Shown: positions 37,069 through 46,092, numbered from the stretch's first letter. The stretch is 53,648 bases of DNA from Methanobrevibacter sp. (GCF_017468685.1 NZ_JAFUHT010000071.1:1-53648), one strand, 5' to 3'. Notes: generated by a model not told the origin, from the sequence alone. A program made the numbers and translations.

Positions 37069-37625
37069 CGTAATACCTCTAAATCACTTTCTTCATATGT
37101 ATTATGACCTTTAATGGACCTTTTGTATTTCCAACATTTAATTGCATCATTCAATGACTTATCATCATTATTTTCAAAGAAATCTCTTATATACTGATTG
37201 TACTGAAATTGACTACCAATTTCAGTTTTTTCATCTGAATTTATAATTTCAAAATAAGCTTCAATTGCATCAGCATATGTTTTTTCAGGATTGGCTTTCA
37301 ACCATTTTTGAAATTTTACCTTGAACTTGAATCCCCTGCCTATTTCACGCTCAAAAAACATCCTTTTGTCTTCACTACATTTGAAGTTTTCACCCAGCCT
37401 CGAATCCAGCGTTATTTGCGATACTGAATCATTTTGTATTTTTTTAACACCATCATCCTTTAACTCTTCACCCGTTTCCAAATAATGAATTATTCTATTT
37501 TCCAAATCAGATTTGGAGCCACTAACCTTCAGACCTTCTGATCTTAAGAAATCCTTTAAGTCCTCCTTTAAAAAGTAGTAATTTTTGAATTCTTCTGGTT
37601 TTAGATTCCGAGTCAATTTTGGCAT
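37065..37625 (-). CDS. SAP domain-containing protein with C-terminal DUF6434-like region
   Basis: The 186 residues have an N-terminal SAP-like helix-extended loop-helix (LKDFLRSEGLKVSGSKSDLENRI), a short linker, and a C-terminal region (MFFEREIGRGFKFKVKFQKWLKANPEKTYADAIEAYFEI) with FQYNQYIRDFFENNDDKSLNDAIKCWKYKR. SAP domains bind DNA or RNA, so this may be a nucleic-acid-binding protein of unknown role. It lies 32 bases after ychF. Confidence 0.82.
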   Translation of the reverse strand: MPKLTRNLKPEEFKNYYFLKEDLKDFLRSEGLKVSGSKSDLENRIIHYLETGEELKDDGVKKIQNDSVSQITLDSRLGENFKCSEDKRMFFEREIGRGFKFKVKFQKWLKANPEKTYADAIEAYFEIINSDEKTEIGSQFQYNQYIRDFFENNDDKSLNDAIKCWKYKRSIKGHNTYEESDLEVLR

Positions 37626-37657
37626 AAAAAATCCTTAAAATTAAAAAAATAGAGGAT

Positions 37658-38848
37658 TTAACCTCTTGTTATAATACTTATAATGTCTCCATCCTGAAGT
37701 TCATAGTCACTGGCCACACGCATTTTCTTTCTTGCATCAACTGCATGCATGAACTTATCCCCAATGTCTGTGTGGACAATGTAAGCCAATTCCTTAGGTG
37801 TAGCACCTTTTGGAACCAAGAATCCATCAGGTAATACATTGCCTTTTTGGTCAGTGTATTTGTTTTCATCCTGAACAGGATATACAACAATACGGTCAAG
37901 CAATTCAAAAACAGCATAATTCAATGCATCCTGGACACCAGTGCTTCCATAAACATCCAGAATATTTGTTTGAATATATTCAAGACCTTTGCGTTGTGCC
38001 TCAGACAGCTCTTCAGGTTTTAATATTTCAAAATGATTTTCACCTGACAAATAACTAATGAGTCCACTTTCAGCTGCCTTTACAAGTGCCAATTCTGAAC
38101 CTGCTGATGTTGGTATTACATTCGGATATTTTTCCTTGATTCTTTTAATGTTTTCAGCAGAAGTCGGCAAGTCGGCCTTGTTTGCAATAATCATCATCGG
38201 TTTTGCAATATGCAATAAGTTACGGGTCAAATCTATTAAGTCTTGCTCTTCCCATTTATTGTAATCAGGTTCAATTGTTCTTTTAGCTTCAATTATATCT
38301 TCGATAGCTATTCCAGTACCGGACAATTGATCATACAATACTTTTGAAATGTCCAAGTGTTCAGCACCGACTTTTCTTATGAGCCTGACCCAATTTTTAG
38401 ATAATATTCCATACATCCACATTACGATTTCATTTTCCAAAAAGTCCAAATCATCCAACGGGTCATGGCTTCCAGGGTCAACAGGATTTCCTTCAAGGTC
38501 TGTTGATCCTGAAGCATCGATAACATTAATGAATACTTTAGCCTGCATTAAATCGTCTAAAAATTTATTACCTAATCCTTTTCCTTCATGTGCCCCAGGA
38601 ACAAGTCCTGCAACATCTATCATTTCAATTGGAAGCAATCTTTTTCCATCTACACATATTGAATTGTGAGGATTACATGTCACACCAAGTTCCTGACATG
38701 GACAATCTTTAATAACATGAGCAACTGCTTTGTTTGCATCAATTGTTGTGAATGGATAATTTGCCATTTCCACACCGGATGCAGTTGCTGAATTGAAAAA
38801 AGATGATTTTCCAACATTTGGTTTTCCACAAACTGCAATTTGAAGCAT
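37658..38848 (-). CDS. ychF: Redox-regulated ATPase/GTPase YchF (Obg family)
   Basis: An Obg-family P-loop NTPase that binds ribosomes. The 396 residues have the P loop [12 protein letters not shown], the switch region [32 protein letters not shown], a helical insert and a C-terminal TGS domain ([26 protein letters not shown]). The start is ATG 38848 after AGTGATTATT; a longer reading begins in the binding site. Its promoter region is squeezed against the transposon end at about 38897. Confidence 0.95.
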   Translation of the reverse strand: MLQIAVCGKPNVGKSSFFNSATASGVEMANYPFTTIDANKAVAHVIKDCPCQELGVTCNPHNSICVDGKRLLPIEMIDVAGLVPGAHEGKGLGNKFLDDLMQAKVFINVIDASGSTDLEGNPVDPGSHDPLDDLDFLENEIVMWMYGILSKNWVRLIRKVGAEHLDISKVLYDQLSGTGIAIEDIIEAKRTIEPDYNKWEEQDLIDLTRNLLHIAKPMMIIANKADLPTSAENIKRIKEKYPNVIPTSAGSELALVKAAESGLISYLSGENHFEILKPEELSEAQRKGLEYIQTNILDVYGSTGVQDALNYAVFELLDRIVVYPVQDENKYTDQKGNVLPDGFLVPKGATPKELAYIVHTDIGDKFMHAVDARKKMRVASDYELQDGDIISIITRG

Positions 38849-38896
38849 AATAATCACTTAATCTTTAATAACATCTTATTATTTGTCAATAAAATT

Positions 38897-39010
38897 TTGA
38901 ACCTCCTCTCCCTAATAGGGAGGGGATTCTCGGGCCGTAAGTCTCTTGTGAGTCTTAGGATTACCGAGCTATCCCTCTGGGTCTCAGAGTTCATATTGTT
39001 TATTATTATT
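38897..39010 (-). ncRNA. Transposon right end and probable omega RNA (reRNA) region
   Basis: After the tnpB stop the minus strand carries a GC-rich stretch with GAGACCCAGAGGGATAGC, GACTTACGGCCCGAGAATC and a final stem CCTCTCCCT / AGGGAGGGG with an AAT-type loop. This is the usual form of the TnpB guide RNA scaffold, which extends into the flanking DNA as guide. The candidate guide is the flank just left of 38897, in front of ychF. The RNA is inferred from family knowledge. Confidence 0.6.
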
Positions 39011-40110
39011 TTATTTTCCGTAGTTTAAAATGTTTATGGATGCGTTCAAGTCCCGGTCCAGTATTGTTCCGCAGTTTGGACATTGCCATTCTCGTTCTTC
39101 TATGGTTAATTCTGTGTTTTTAAAGCCGCAGACATGACAATATTGTGAGGATGCATAATATCTAGGCACTTCAACGAATTTTTTACCGTATAATTCGCAT
39201 TTGTATTTTATCATGTTTTTTAGCATCCCTAGACTTGCCCTGTGTAATCCTCTGCTGTAATCGTGGTCAAGTATCATTTCTTTAGGTTTAAGTTTTCCAT
39301 TTTGATTACATCATATTCTTTGACTATGTCTTTGCTTATTTTATGATAATATTCTCTTTTAATATTGTTCTTTTTGTTTGTGTGTTTGTGTAGGGTTTTT
39401 AGTGTTTTTTTGTAGTTTTCGCTGCCATGTTCTTTTCTTTTGAGTTCTTTTTGTGTTTTTTTGATTTTAGCTTCTATTTCATTTAGTTTTAGCTTGGCTT
39501 TTGCTTTACAATCTGAAAGTGTGGCTAATGTTTTAACACCTAAATCTATTCCGACTTCTTTACCGGTTTTAGGAAAAGCTTCCAGCAGCACAGTATCATA
39601 CACGACTATAATAAACCATTGGCTGTTTTTTAATTGTATTCGTATGTGTTTGATTTTTCCAGTTATTTCTGATCTGTATCCTTTGAGATTAATCCATCCC
39701 AATGGCTTCCAGTATAATTTACCTTTTCGGACACGTATTCTATTGTTTATGTTGTTGATTTTTACTGATTGTGAGGATTGGTACTTTTTTTTGAACTTAG
39801 GATGTCCGAATCCTCGTTTAAAAAAGTTATCATAAGCTTGAAGTACTGGTTCATAGCATGCCTGCATAGTATTAATATCCAAATCATTAATAAAAGGATA
39901 CCATTCTCTTAAATACTTAAATATGGATTCCACATAATTGGTGTTGACATATGGTGCACGATAATTGAATAGATTGGCTATACGTCTGTTGTACTCTATT
40001 TCACCAATTATGTTATTGTTAATGAATCGTGAATGTCCCAAATATTGTTTAAACAAGTTTTCTTGTTTTTGATTAGGATAAACACGATGCCTACAAGACC
40101 GATAAACCAT
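39011..40110 (-). pseudogene. tnpB: RNA-guided endonuclease TnpB, split by a frameshift
   Basis: The first part (40110 to 39274) starts at ATG after GAGGGAG and has the TnpB N-terminus (RSCRHRVYPNQKQENLFKQYLG), RuvC I (EVGIDLGVKTLATLSD) and RuvC II (VIKMENLNLKK), then a TGA. The second (39277 to 39011, ATGA overlap, shifted frame) supplies the rest: SRGLHRASLGMLKNM, the zinc ribbon CHVCGF / CPNCGT and the RuvC III Asp in DRDLNASINIL. The three catalytic acidic residues are therefore divided between two frames. Joined length, about 366 residues, is normal for TnpB. Probably inactive unless the frames are rejoined or the parts associate. Confidence 0.85.
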
Positions 40111-40255
40111 AAAATACTCCCTCATTACTAAAAACTTTTTTTATAATACATAGTATAATACTATTTAATATAACAAATAACCGCGAGAGAGCATTTGAAA
40201 ACTAAACTTTAAAAAATATATATCAGTATTTAATATGATTCATTTTTTGTGAAAT

Positions 40256-40293
40256 TCATCTCCTACCTGCAGAGGTCGGAGTATTCTTTCACA
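40256..40293 (-). repeat. Left-end hairpin of the IS605-type element
   Basis: On the plus strand, CTCCtacCTGCAGAGGTCGGAG is an imperfect stem flanked by GTGAAATTC and ATTCTTTCAC. Such subterminal hairpins are where TnpA of this superfamily binds. It lies directly before the promoter of the metallophosphoesterase gene. Confidence 0.7.
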
Positions 40294-40330
40294 TTAAAGA
40301 TAAATAGTTTCATAATTTAAATAGTATACA

Positions 40331-41200
40331 ATGAAAGATGAAGATATTGACCGTCCACAGGCCATGAAAATCCGCCAGGGCATTCAGGATGCAATGACAT
40401 ATTCCCTTCCGGACAAGAAATTCAGTCCTAAAAACATTGATTTGGTGGAAATAGATATTGAACTGGACAATTTAGGTTGGAATTTTCATAATTATAGGAT
40501 TTTAAACCTAACTGATATCCATTTGGGACAATGGATAAATCCCGAGTATCTGGATGATTTGATTGATTATGTAAACACCTTGAATTATGATATTGTCACA
40601 CTGACCGGAGACTATGTATCATACGTTATTGACGGTTATGATGCTGCATTATCAAAATCCTTGAAAAAATTAAAGTCTCCTGATGGTAAGTTTGGTGTTT
40701 TAGGAAATCATGACCATTGGATGGGTTCTGAAAAAATCAGAGAAATATTTAAAGAAGCAAATATTGTTGATTTGAGCAATGATGTTTATGTATTAAAAAA
40801 GAATGATGATGAATTGAATCTTGCAGGTGTTGATTCCTGCACTGTTTGTGCAGATAATTTAGATAAAGTTTTAGCTAAATTAAAGAATGGCATATCCACA
40901 ATATTGCTTGCCCATGAACCGGACTTTGCACAGGAATCTTCACAAACCGGCAGAATTGATTTGCAGATTTCCGGCCATTCACATGGAGGCCAGTTCATCA
41001 TTCCTAAATTTGAAACAACCCCCTTCAGAGGACCTAACTCAACCAAATATCCGGTTGGACTATACAAGGTTAAAGACATGATTCAATACACAAGCAAAGG
41101 ATTGGGCACCAATTCATTTAGAATTAGGATTAATTGCAAGCCTGAAATAACAATTATTACTTTGAAAAATAAGAATAAACGGAAAATTGAGATAGAATGA
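40331..41200 (+). CDS. Metallophosphoesterase
   Basis: A calcineurin-like phosphoesterase of 289 residues with all five metal motifs: LTDIHLG (D, H), TGDYV, GNHDHW, LLAHEPDF and ISGHSHGGQ. It resembles the YkuE/YaeI group, thought to act on nucleotide-linked or lipid-linked pyrophosphates near the membrane. The TATA-like AGATAAATAG at about 40299-40308 would put transcription at or beside the ATG, so the mRNA is probably leaderless. It overlaps the next gene by 4 bases. Confidence 0.9.
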   Translation: MKDEDIDRPQAMKIRQGIQDAMTYSLPDKKFSPKNIDLVEIDIELDNLGWNFHNYRILNLTDIHLGQWINPEYLDDLIDYVNTLNYDIVTLTGDYVSYVIDGYDAALSKSLKKLKSPDGKFGVLGNHDHWMGSEKIREIFKEANIVDLSNDVYVLKKNDDELNLAGVDSCTVCADNLDKVLAKLKNGISTILLAHEPDFAQESSQTGRIDLQISGHSHGGQFIIPKFETTPFRGPNSTKYPVGLYKVKDMIQYTSKGLGTNSFRIRINCKPEITIITLKNKNKRKIEIE

Positions 41201-43326
41201 GTTTTAAAAACGCTGTAATTTCCTCACTGAAAACACTGATAACAACAGTTCTTCTGATATTAGCCAATATTGCAGCTGTTGTTGGAGTGGATTACATCAG
41301 CAATGATTTTACTGTTGGTCCATTGTATAATGCATTGGTTATTGTTATTGCAGTTGCAGTTGCAAATTCTGTACTTTGGCCGATTTTCAGGCGTTTTTTG
41401 ATGAAATTCATCATTTTGACATTTGGGATTGGAGCACTTGTCATTAACTCAGTTATCTTTTATATTGCAACATATTTTATTCCTGGTGTTCATGTCGGCT
41501 TTTATGGTTTTTGGCAGGTGCCAATTGTCATGGCAATAGCTACAACATTCATAACCAACATAACAAACACAAACTATTATGATTCATACATTAAAAGCAT
41601 TTTAAAATATGCCCTTAAACAAAAATCACCATATAATAAAAGATACTCTGGAGTCATAATGCTTGAAATAGATGGGTTATCAATTAATACCCTGAAAAAG
41701 GCAATTGACAATGATTATATGCCAACACTTAAAAAATGGTTAAATGAGAAAACACACACATTAAAAGAATGGGAAACCGATTTATCATCACAGACTGGAT
41801 CAAGTCAAGCAGGAATCTTACATGGAAACAATGAAGACATCGTGGCTTACAGATGGGTTGAAAAGGAAAATGATAATAAAATCATGGTTTCAGGAAAATT
41901 AAGCCATGCTCCGGAAATTGAAAAAAGAATTAGCAATGGCGAAGGTCTACTTGTAAATGGAATGAGCATTGCAAACATGTTTTCAGGAGATAGTAAAATA
42001 TCTGCCTTAACCTCATCAAAACTAGAATCAATCACAAGAATATATAATAAAACACTGCATTCTGTGTTTTTAGACTCATATAATTTCCAAAGAATATTTG
42101 TATTGTTCCTATGGGACATTCTAATGGAGTTAAAATCACAGTTAATGCATGATATAAAAAATATTAAACCACGACTTAGAAGAACAATTGTTTATGCTGC
42201 AATCAGAGCAGGCGCTAATGTTGTTTTAAGAGAAGCAACCACTGAAATTTTAACCAGTGAAATATTCAGAGGAGAAATCGATACCGCCTATGCAACATTC
42301 ATGGGATATGATGAAATAGCACACCATTCTGGTGTTGAGGATGATGATGTTTGGGGTGTTCTAAAACAGATCGACCTGCAGTTTTCCAGATTAACATCAG
42401 CAATTGAAATGGGCGACAGAGATTATGAATTAATAGTATTATCAGACCATGGACAAAGCAAGGGAGCCACTTTTAAACAGAGATATGGTTTGACACTTGG
42501 AAATTATGTCAGACGTCTTCTTCCTGAGGATTTGAAGTTTTTTAAAAATGAGTACAATATTGATCACTTTAGAGATGCAGTAATTCCTGAAAACAGACAA
42601 TTGCAAAACATTAAGGAACATGTTGAAAACATCCGTGACGACTTATTTGACAAAGAAGAAGGACGCGTTCAAAACATCCGAAAAGAAATTGGAGAACACA
42701 AACCTAAGATTATTTTTGAAAACGAACAGTTCATAAATCTTCGTGAAAAATACTCCAACAGCTTAGAATACATTACTTCTCATGAAACCAGACAATTAAG
42801 TACTGAAAAGGCAAAGGATTCCGAACTGATTGTCTTGGGTTCTGGAAATCTTGGTCTGATTTATTTGACACAATGGAGCCAACGCCTAAATTATGAGGAA
42901 ATAGTAATGTTGTTCCCCGAATTAATTCCAGGACTTGTCAACCATTCTGGAATTGGATTCATTCTTGTCAATTCAATAGCTAATGGAGGAATGGTTATCG
43001 GCAAGAGAGGAATTTATTACCTTGACAGTGATAAGATAGTTGGTGAAAATCCCCTCAAGGACTTTGGTGTGAATGCTCACAGACACCTGAAAAGGCAAAA
43101 TAGCTTCAAAAACATGCCCGATATTATGGTTAACAGTTTTTATGATAGCGTGAATGATGAAGTCTGTGCATTTGAAGAGTTGATTGGAAGCCATGGTGGA
43201 CTTGGCGGAAATCAAACAAAACCATTTATTTTATATCCTTCCAAATGGGACGATCCCGGTGAATTGGTTGGTGCTGAATCGATTTATAAATTCTTAAAAA
43301 AAGAAATAGAAAGTTTAGATTCTTGA
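41197..43326 (+). CDS. Holin-like 4-TM domain fused to alkaline phosphatase-superfamily phosphodiesterase
   Basis: A 709-residue membrane enzyme. Residues 1-125 form four hydrophobic helices like the phage holin superfamily IV domain; from about residue 155 follows an alkaline phosphatase/nucleotide pyrophosphatase-type domain with LEIDGLS (metal Asp), SQTGSSQAGILHG (nucleophile region), MGYDEIAHHSG, VLSDHGQSKG and GSHGGLGGNQTKPF. The catalytic set looks complete. The domain probably faces outside and acts on lipid- or cell-wall-linked phosphodiesters; that is inference. Co-transcribed with the metallophosphoesterase. Its 3' end overlaps the convergent sirtuin gene by 12 bases. Confidence 0.88.
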   Translation: MSFKNAVISSLKTLITTVLLILANIAAVVGVDYISNDFTVGPLYNALVIVIAVAVANSVLWPIFRRFLMKFIILTFGIGALVINSVIFYIATYFIPGVHVGFYGFWQVPIVMAIATTFITNITNTNYYDSYIKSILKYALKQKSPYNKRYSGVIMLEIDGLSINTLKKAIDNDYMPTLKKWLNEKTHTLKEWETDLSSQTGSSQAGILHGNNEDIVAYRWVEKENDNKIMVSGKLSHAPEIEKRISNGEGLLVNGMSIANMFSGDSKISALTSSKLESITRIYNKTLHSVFLDSYNFQRIFVLFLWDILMELKSQLMHDIKNIKPRLRRTIVYAAIRAGANVVLREATTEILTSEIFRGEIDTAYATFMGYDEIAHHSGVEDDDVWGVLKQIDLQFSRLTSAIEMGDRDYELIVLSDHGQSKGATFKQRYGLTLGNYVRRLLPEDLKFFKNEYNIDHFRDAVIPENRQLQNIKEHVENIRDDLFDKEEGRVQNIRKEIGEHKPKIIFENEQFINLREKYSNSLEYITSHETRQLSTEKAKDSELIVLGSGNLGLIYLTQWSQRLNYEEIVMLFPELIPGLVNHSGIGFILVNSIANGGMVIGKRGIYYLDSDKIVGENPLKDFGVNAHRHLKRQNSFKNMPDIMVNSFYDSVNDEVCAFEELIGSHGGLGGNQTKPFILYPSKWDDPGELVGAESIYKFLKKEIESLDS

Positions 43327-44160
43327 AAGCCAATAATCTAAAATTTCACCAACATCCTCATCAAAGCTGATTGTTTTATCCTTATTTTCTGATATTGCCT
43401 GAGGATAGTCTAAATTTAATCTGATTAGTGTTGCTTCAGGAGTATTGTAAGTCATCTGTTCAAATGGATATCTTATAATTGTAGGAGTGTTGAATCCAAC
43501 ACCAATTTCCAAAAATACAACCTTACCATCGACTTTTCGTAAGAATTTGGAGTAGTTTTCACTCATCTGATGCCATTTTCCATCTTCAACAAAATAAGCA
43601 TCCTTTCTCACATTTATCTCCATATTGCCTCCGCAGACAGGACATACTGGAACAAGTTCTGATGGGATTTTACAGTCTTCAATCTTATCCAATGCCTCAT
43701 GGACAAGTTCTTCGTTTGAATACAGTTTCTTGTGGCATGCCTTTTCACATTGCATCAGTCCGTAATCCCCTTGGGTTGCAAATATTCTTTCATCCTCAAA
43801 ACCGTTAATCCAGAACTGATGCTCCACATTTGTTGTAAGAACAAAGTATTCCTTGTCCTTTACAAGTTCCAGCAATTGCTGATATATTTTTGTTTTTCCT
43901 ACAGAATATCTGTTTAGATTAACATGACGTATCCAATGAGCCCATTTTTCTTCCTGAGTAGCATATGGATAGAATGTCGCCGAATACATATCCTGAACTC
44001 CATATTTTTCAATGAAATCCTGGAAATTGTCCCTGAAACGCTGACCAGTGTATTCAACGCCCGCAGCTGTTGACAATCCTGCTCCTGCTCCAATGATAAC
44101 ATAGTCAGCATCATCTATTGCTTTTTTTGCCTGATCTAATCTTTGTACAAATTTTTCCAT
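43315..44160 (-). CDS. Class M sirtuin (SirTM-like), probable protein ADP-ribosyltransferase
   Basis: Sirtuins of this class, found beside macrodomain genes in Firmicutes and fungi, transfer ADP-ribose from NAD rather than deacetylate. The 281 residues show the NAD loop GAGAGLSTAAGVEYTG (24-39), FVLTTNVEHQFWINGF (106-121) in place of the usual TQNVDxLH, TQGDYGLMQC, and four zinc Cys (138, 142 with CEKAC spacing, then 173 and 176 in CPVC). The final Rossmann strands hold FLEIGVGFNTPTIIRYPFE. It lies 2 bases after the macrodomain gene. No GcvH-L or lipoate ligase is adjacent, unlike the extended bacterial operon. Confidence 0.88.
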   Translation of the reverse strand: MEKFVQRLDQAKKAIDDADYVIIGAGAGLSTAAGVEYTGQRFRDNFQDFIEKYGVQDMYSATFYPYATQEEKWAHWIRHVNLNRYSVGKTKIYQQLLELVKDKEYFVLTTNVEHQFWINGFEDERIFATQGDYGLMQCEKACHKKLYSNEELVHEALDKIEDCKIPSELVPVCPVCGGNMEINVRKDAYFVEDGKWHQMSENYSKFLRKVDGKVVFLEIGVGFNTPTIIRYPFEQMTYNTPEATLIRLNLDYPQAISENKDKTISFDEDVGEILDYWLSRI

Positions 44161-44162
44161 TT

Positions 44163-44945
44163 TTACTCTCCGAACAATAATTTTTTATATATTAAATAAT
44201 CCTTATCTGTAAATACATTAAAAATCACATGTTTCAATGTGGTTTCTGTTGAACTTAAATATTCTTCAACTGTTCTTATTGCAATTTCAGCCGCCAAATC
44301 CTGTGGAAAGTTAAATACTCCTGTTGAAATGCAGCAGAATGCAATGGAATCCAATTCATTATAAGTTGCTATATCCAGACATGATTTATAACAGCTTGCA
44401 AGTGCATCAATGTCTCTATCTGAAGGTTTGAATCCCTGAGGGATTTGAGGCCCTACTGTGTGAATCACATATTTTGAAGGCAGATTATATGCTCCAGTGA
44501 TTTTTGCCTTTCCAACTTCCTCATCGACATTCTGGATTTTCATTATGGTATTGCATTCATCCCTTAACTGCAAACCAGCCGCTGAGTGGATTACATTATC
44601 AATGCAGTTGTGTTGTGGTATAAAACAGCCCAATAATTTGGAATTGGCCGCATTGACAATTGCATCTACTTTTAAAGTCGTAATATCTCCCTGCCAAAGC
44701 ATGATTTTTCCTTTCACTTCATCGATGTCAGATGGTGAAGTCAAATTTTTAGTTAATGTTTCAGCAGTTAAGAATTCATCCTGAACTTTTAAAAATTCAT
44801 TAGATATCTCATTAGGCAATCTTACATTCATCAATGATCTGAGCAATGCTCTTTTTGATTGATAATCAGTTGGGACATTAATTTTCTCATTTCTTTCATC
44901 CAGCAGGTAGTTGATTAAGTAATCTAATTGTTCAGCAGTGTTAAT
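44163..44945 (-). CDS. Zinc-type macrodomain protein-ADP-ribose hydrolase
   Basis: The enzyme removes ADP-ribose from proteins. The motifs are [26 protein letters not shown], the zinc ligands in [19 protein letters not shown] (Cys 107, His 112, Cys 114 from the chosen start) and [11 protein letters not shown]. The nearest canonical start, a TTG at 44846, would drop 33 residues that read as a good family N-terminus ([20 protein letters not shown]) and has no binding site. A strong AAGGAGGG at 44959-44952 sits 7 bases before an in-frame ATT at 44945, with a TAA further upstream and no ATG, GTG or TTG between. Start at ATT is therefore proposed, giving 260 residues. First gene of the sirtuin pair. 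Confidence 0.85.
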   Translation of the reverse strand: MNTAEQLDYLINYLLDERNEKINVPTDYQSKRALLRSLMNVRLPNEISNEFLKVQDEFLTAETLTKNLTSPSDIDEVKGKIMLWQGDITTLKVDAIVNAANSKLLGCFIPQHNCIDNVIHSAAGLQLRDECNTIMKIQNVDEEVGKAKITGAYNLPSKYVIHTVGPQIPQGFKPSDRDIDALASCYKSCLDIATYNELDSIAFCCISTGVFNFPQDLAAEIAIRTVEEYLSSTETTLKHVIFNVFTDKDYLIYKKLLFGE

Positions 44946-45039
44946 TTCAATCCCTCCTTGAATTTGTTAATAATAATTTAAATTACAGTATTTAAATGAT
45001 TTTCGTAACTTTAAGGAAACCAGGTAAGAAAAAAGTAAC

Positions 45040-45051
45040 CTATTTAAAATA
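45040..45051 (+). promoter_or_regulatory. Promoter of the HxlR/cbiE unit
   Basis: TATA-like TATTTAAAATAA lies about 26 bases before ATG 45072, so the HxlR mRNA is probably leaderless. Two GTAAC elements (about 45006 and 45031) lie just upstream and could be regulator half-sites. Confidence 0.4.
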
Positions 45052-45071
45052 AATTTGATATATTAAACAGT

Positions 45072-45449
45072 ATGAACACTGAAAAGATAATTTGTCCAGT
45101 TGACCGGACCTTAAGTTTAATCAACAAGAAATGGAGCATTCAAATAATTCGAGACATGTTTTTCGGCAAAAAGCACTTCAAGGAATTTAAAGAAGACAAG
45201 CCTAAACTAAGCAATAAAGTACTGTCAAGCTGTCTTAAAGACCTTGAGGAAAATGGTCTTATTGAAAAGAAAGTCTTAAACACTACTCCAGTGACAACCG
45301 AGTATTATTTAACTGAATATGGGCGTTCAATGAACAGGATTGTTTATGAGCTTGCAATGTTCACATTAAGCGCCGAGGACAGTTACACAGAAGAAACAAG
45401 AAATGAGTTAAAAGAGACTTTCAGAAAAACATTGGAAATTGATGATTGA
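45072..45449 (+). CDS. HxlR-family winged-helix transcriptional regulator
   Basis: The 125-residue regulator has CPVDRTLSLINKKWSIQIIRDMFFG, FKEFKEDKPKLSNKVLSSCLKDLEENGLI and the wing ending TEYYLTEYGRSM, matching HxlR/MarR-like one-domain repressors. One Cys near the N-terminus could sense oxidants or electrophiles. It is one base from cbiE, which it may control, and divergent from the macrodomain-sirtuin pair, which it could also control. Confidence 0.9.
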   Translation: MNTEKIICPVDRTLSLINKKWSIQIIRDMFFGKKHFKEFKEDKPKLSNKVLSSCLKDLEENGLIEKKVLNTTPVTTEYYLTEYGRSMNRIVYELAMFTLSAEDSYTEETRNELKETFRKTLEIDD

Positions 45450-45450
45450 A

Positions 45451-46092
45451 ATGACAGGTAAAATTTATATTGTGGGAATTGGTCCTGGTTCCAGTGAGTA
45501 TCTGACTAAAAAAGCCATCGATACAGTTGAGATGAGCGATTATACTGTTGGAAGCATAAGAGCCATTGAATTATTTGATAGTGTTCAAAATAAAATTGCA
45601 TTCAATGTTAAGGATTTGCTTGACAAATTAGAAGAAGGTGTTGAATTAGCTGTTGGTGGAAAAACTGTTTCAGTACTATCAACAGGAGATCCTGGTTTTT
45701 CAGGTGTTTTAAATACTGTCTTAAGATTATCCGATGAGAAGAATTTCCCTAAAGAAAATATTGAAGTGATACCAGGAATAAGTTCTCTGCAGCTTGCTGC
45801 CGCCAAATGTCATATTCAATGGGACAATGCAAATGTAATGACATTTCATGGTAGAGAAAATATTGAAGAGATTTTACCAGTTATCAACAATGGAAAAATA
45901 ACAATTGCACTTCCTTCAAGAAAAGTGAAGGACATGGCACAGTTTTTACTGGATAATGGTGTTGAAGCTAACAGAAAAGTTGTGGTTTGTGAACGCTTAA
46001 GTTACCCTGATGAGAAAATTGTTGAAGCCACATTAAATGACATTGCCAATAGTGAATTTACTTATATGTGTATAATTGTCATATATCCGTAA
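45451..46092 (+). CDS. cbiE: Cobalt-precorrin-7 C5-methyltransferase
   Basis: CbiE is a SAM-dependent methyltransferase of anaerobic cobalamin synthesis; methanogens need cobamides for Mtr. The 213 residues show the N-terminal IYIVGIGPGSSEYLTKKA, VLSTGDPGFSGVL and VIPGISSLQLAAAK typical of the tetrapyrrole methylase fold. ATG 45451 follows GATGATTGAA; 45442 is an alternative. CbiT is not fused or adjacent. Confidence 0.9.
   Translation: MTGKIYIVGIGPGSSEYLTKKAIDTVEMSDYTVGSIRAIELFDSVQNKIAFNVKDLLDKLEEGVELAVGGKTVSVLSTGDPGFSGVLNTVLRLSDEKNFPKENIEVIPGISSLQLAAAKCHIQWDNANVMTFHGRENIEEILPVINNGKITIALPSRKVKDMAQFLLDNGVEANRKVVVCERLSYPDEKIVEATLNDIANSEFTYMCIIVIYP

Larger units (their letters stand above)
38897..40293 (-). 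mobile_element. IS605-superfamily (IS1341-type) tnpB-only element
   Basis: A 1.4 kb element on the minus strand: left-end hairpin at about 40256-40290, frameshifted tnpB, right-end structured region and a terminal hairpin at 38905-38925. There is no tnpA, so it could only move in trans. The left flank reads TTTAAT, a plausible target/TAM motif, and the right end finishes in TTCAA, as other family members do. Ends are inferred from hairpins and are uncertain by a few bases. Confidence 0.85.

Noticed and set aside
39274-39300. Programmed -1 frameshift in tnpB
   Set aside because: The CTA AAG AAA TGA sequence is not a good slippery heptamer, since the second Lys codon would re-pair on GAA; decay or coupling is simpler.
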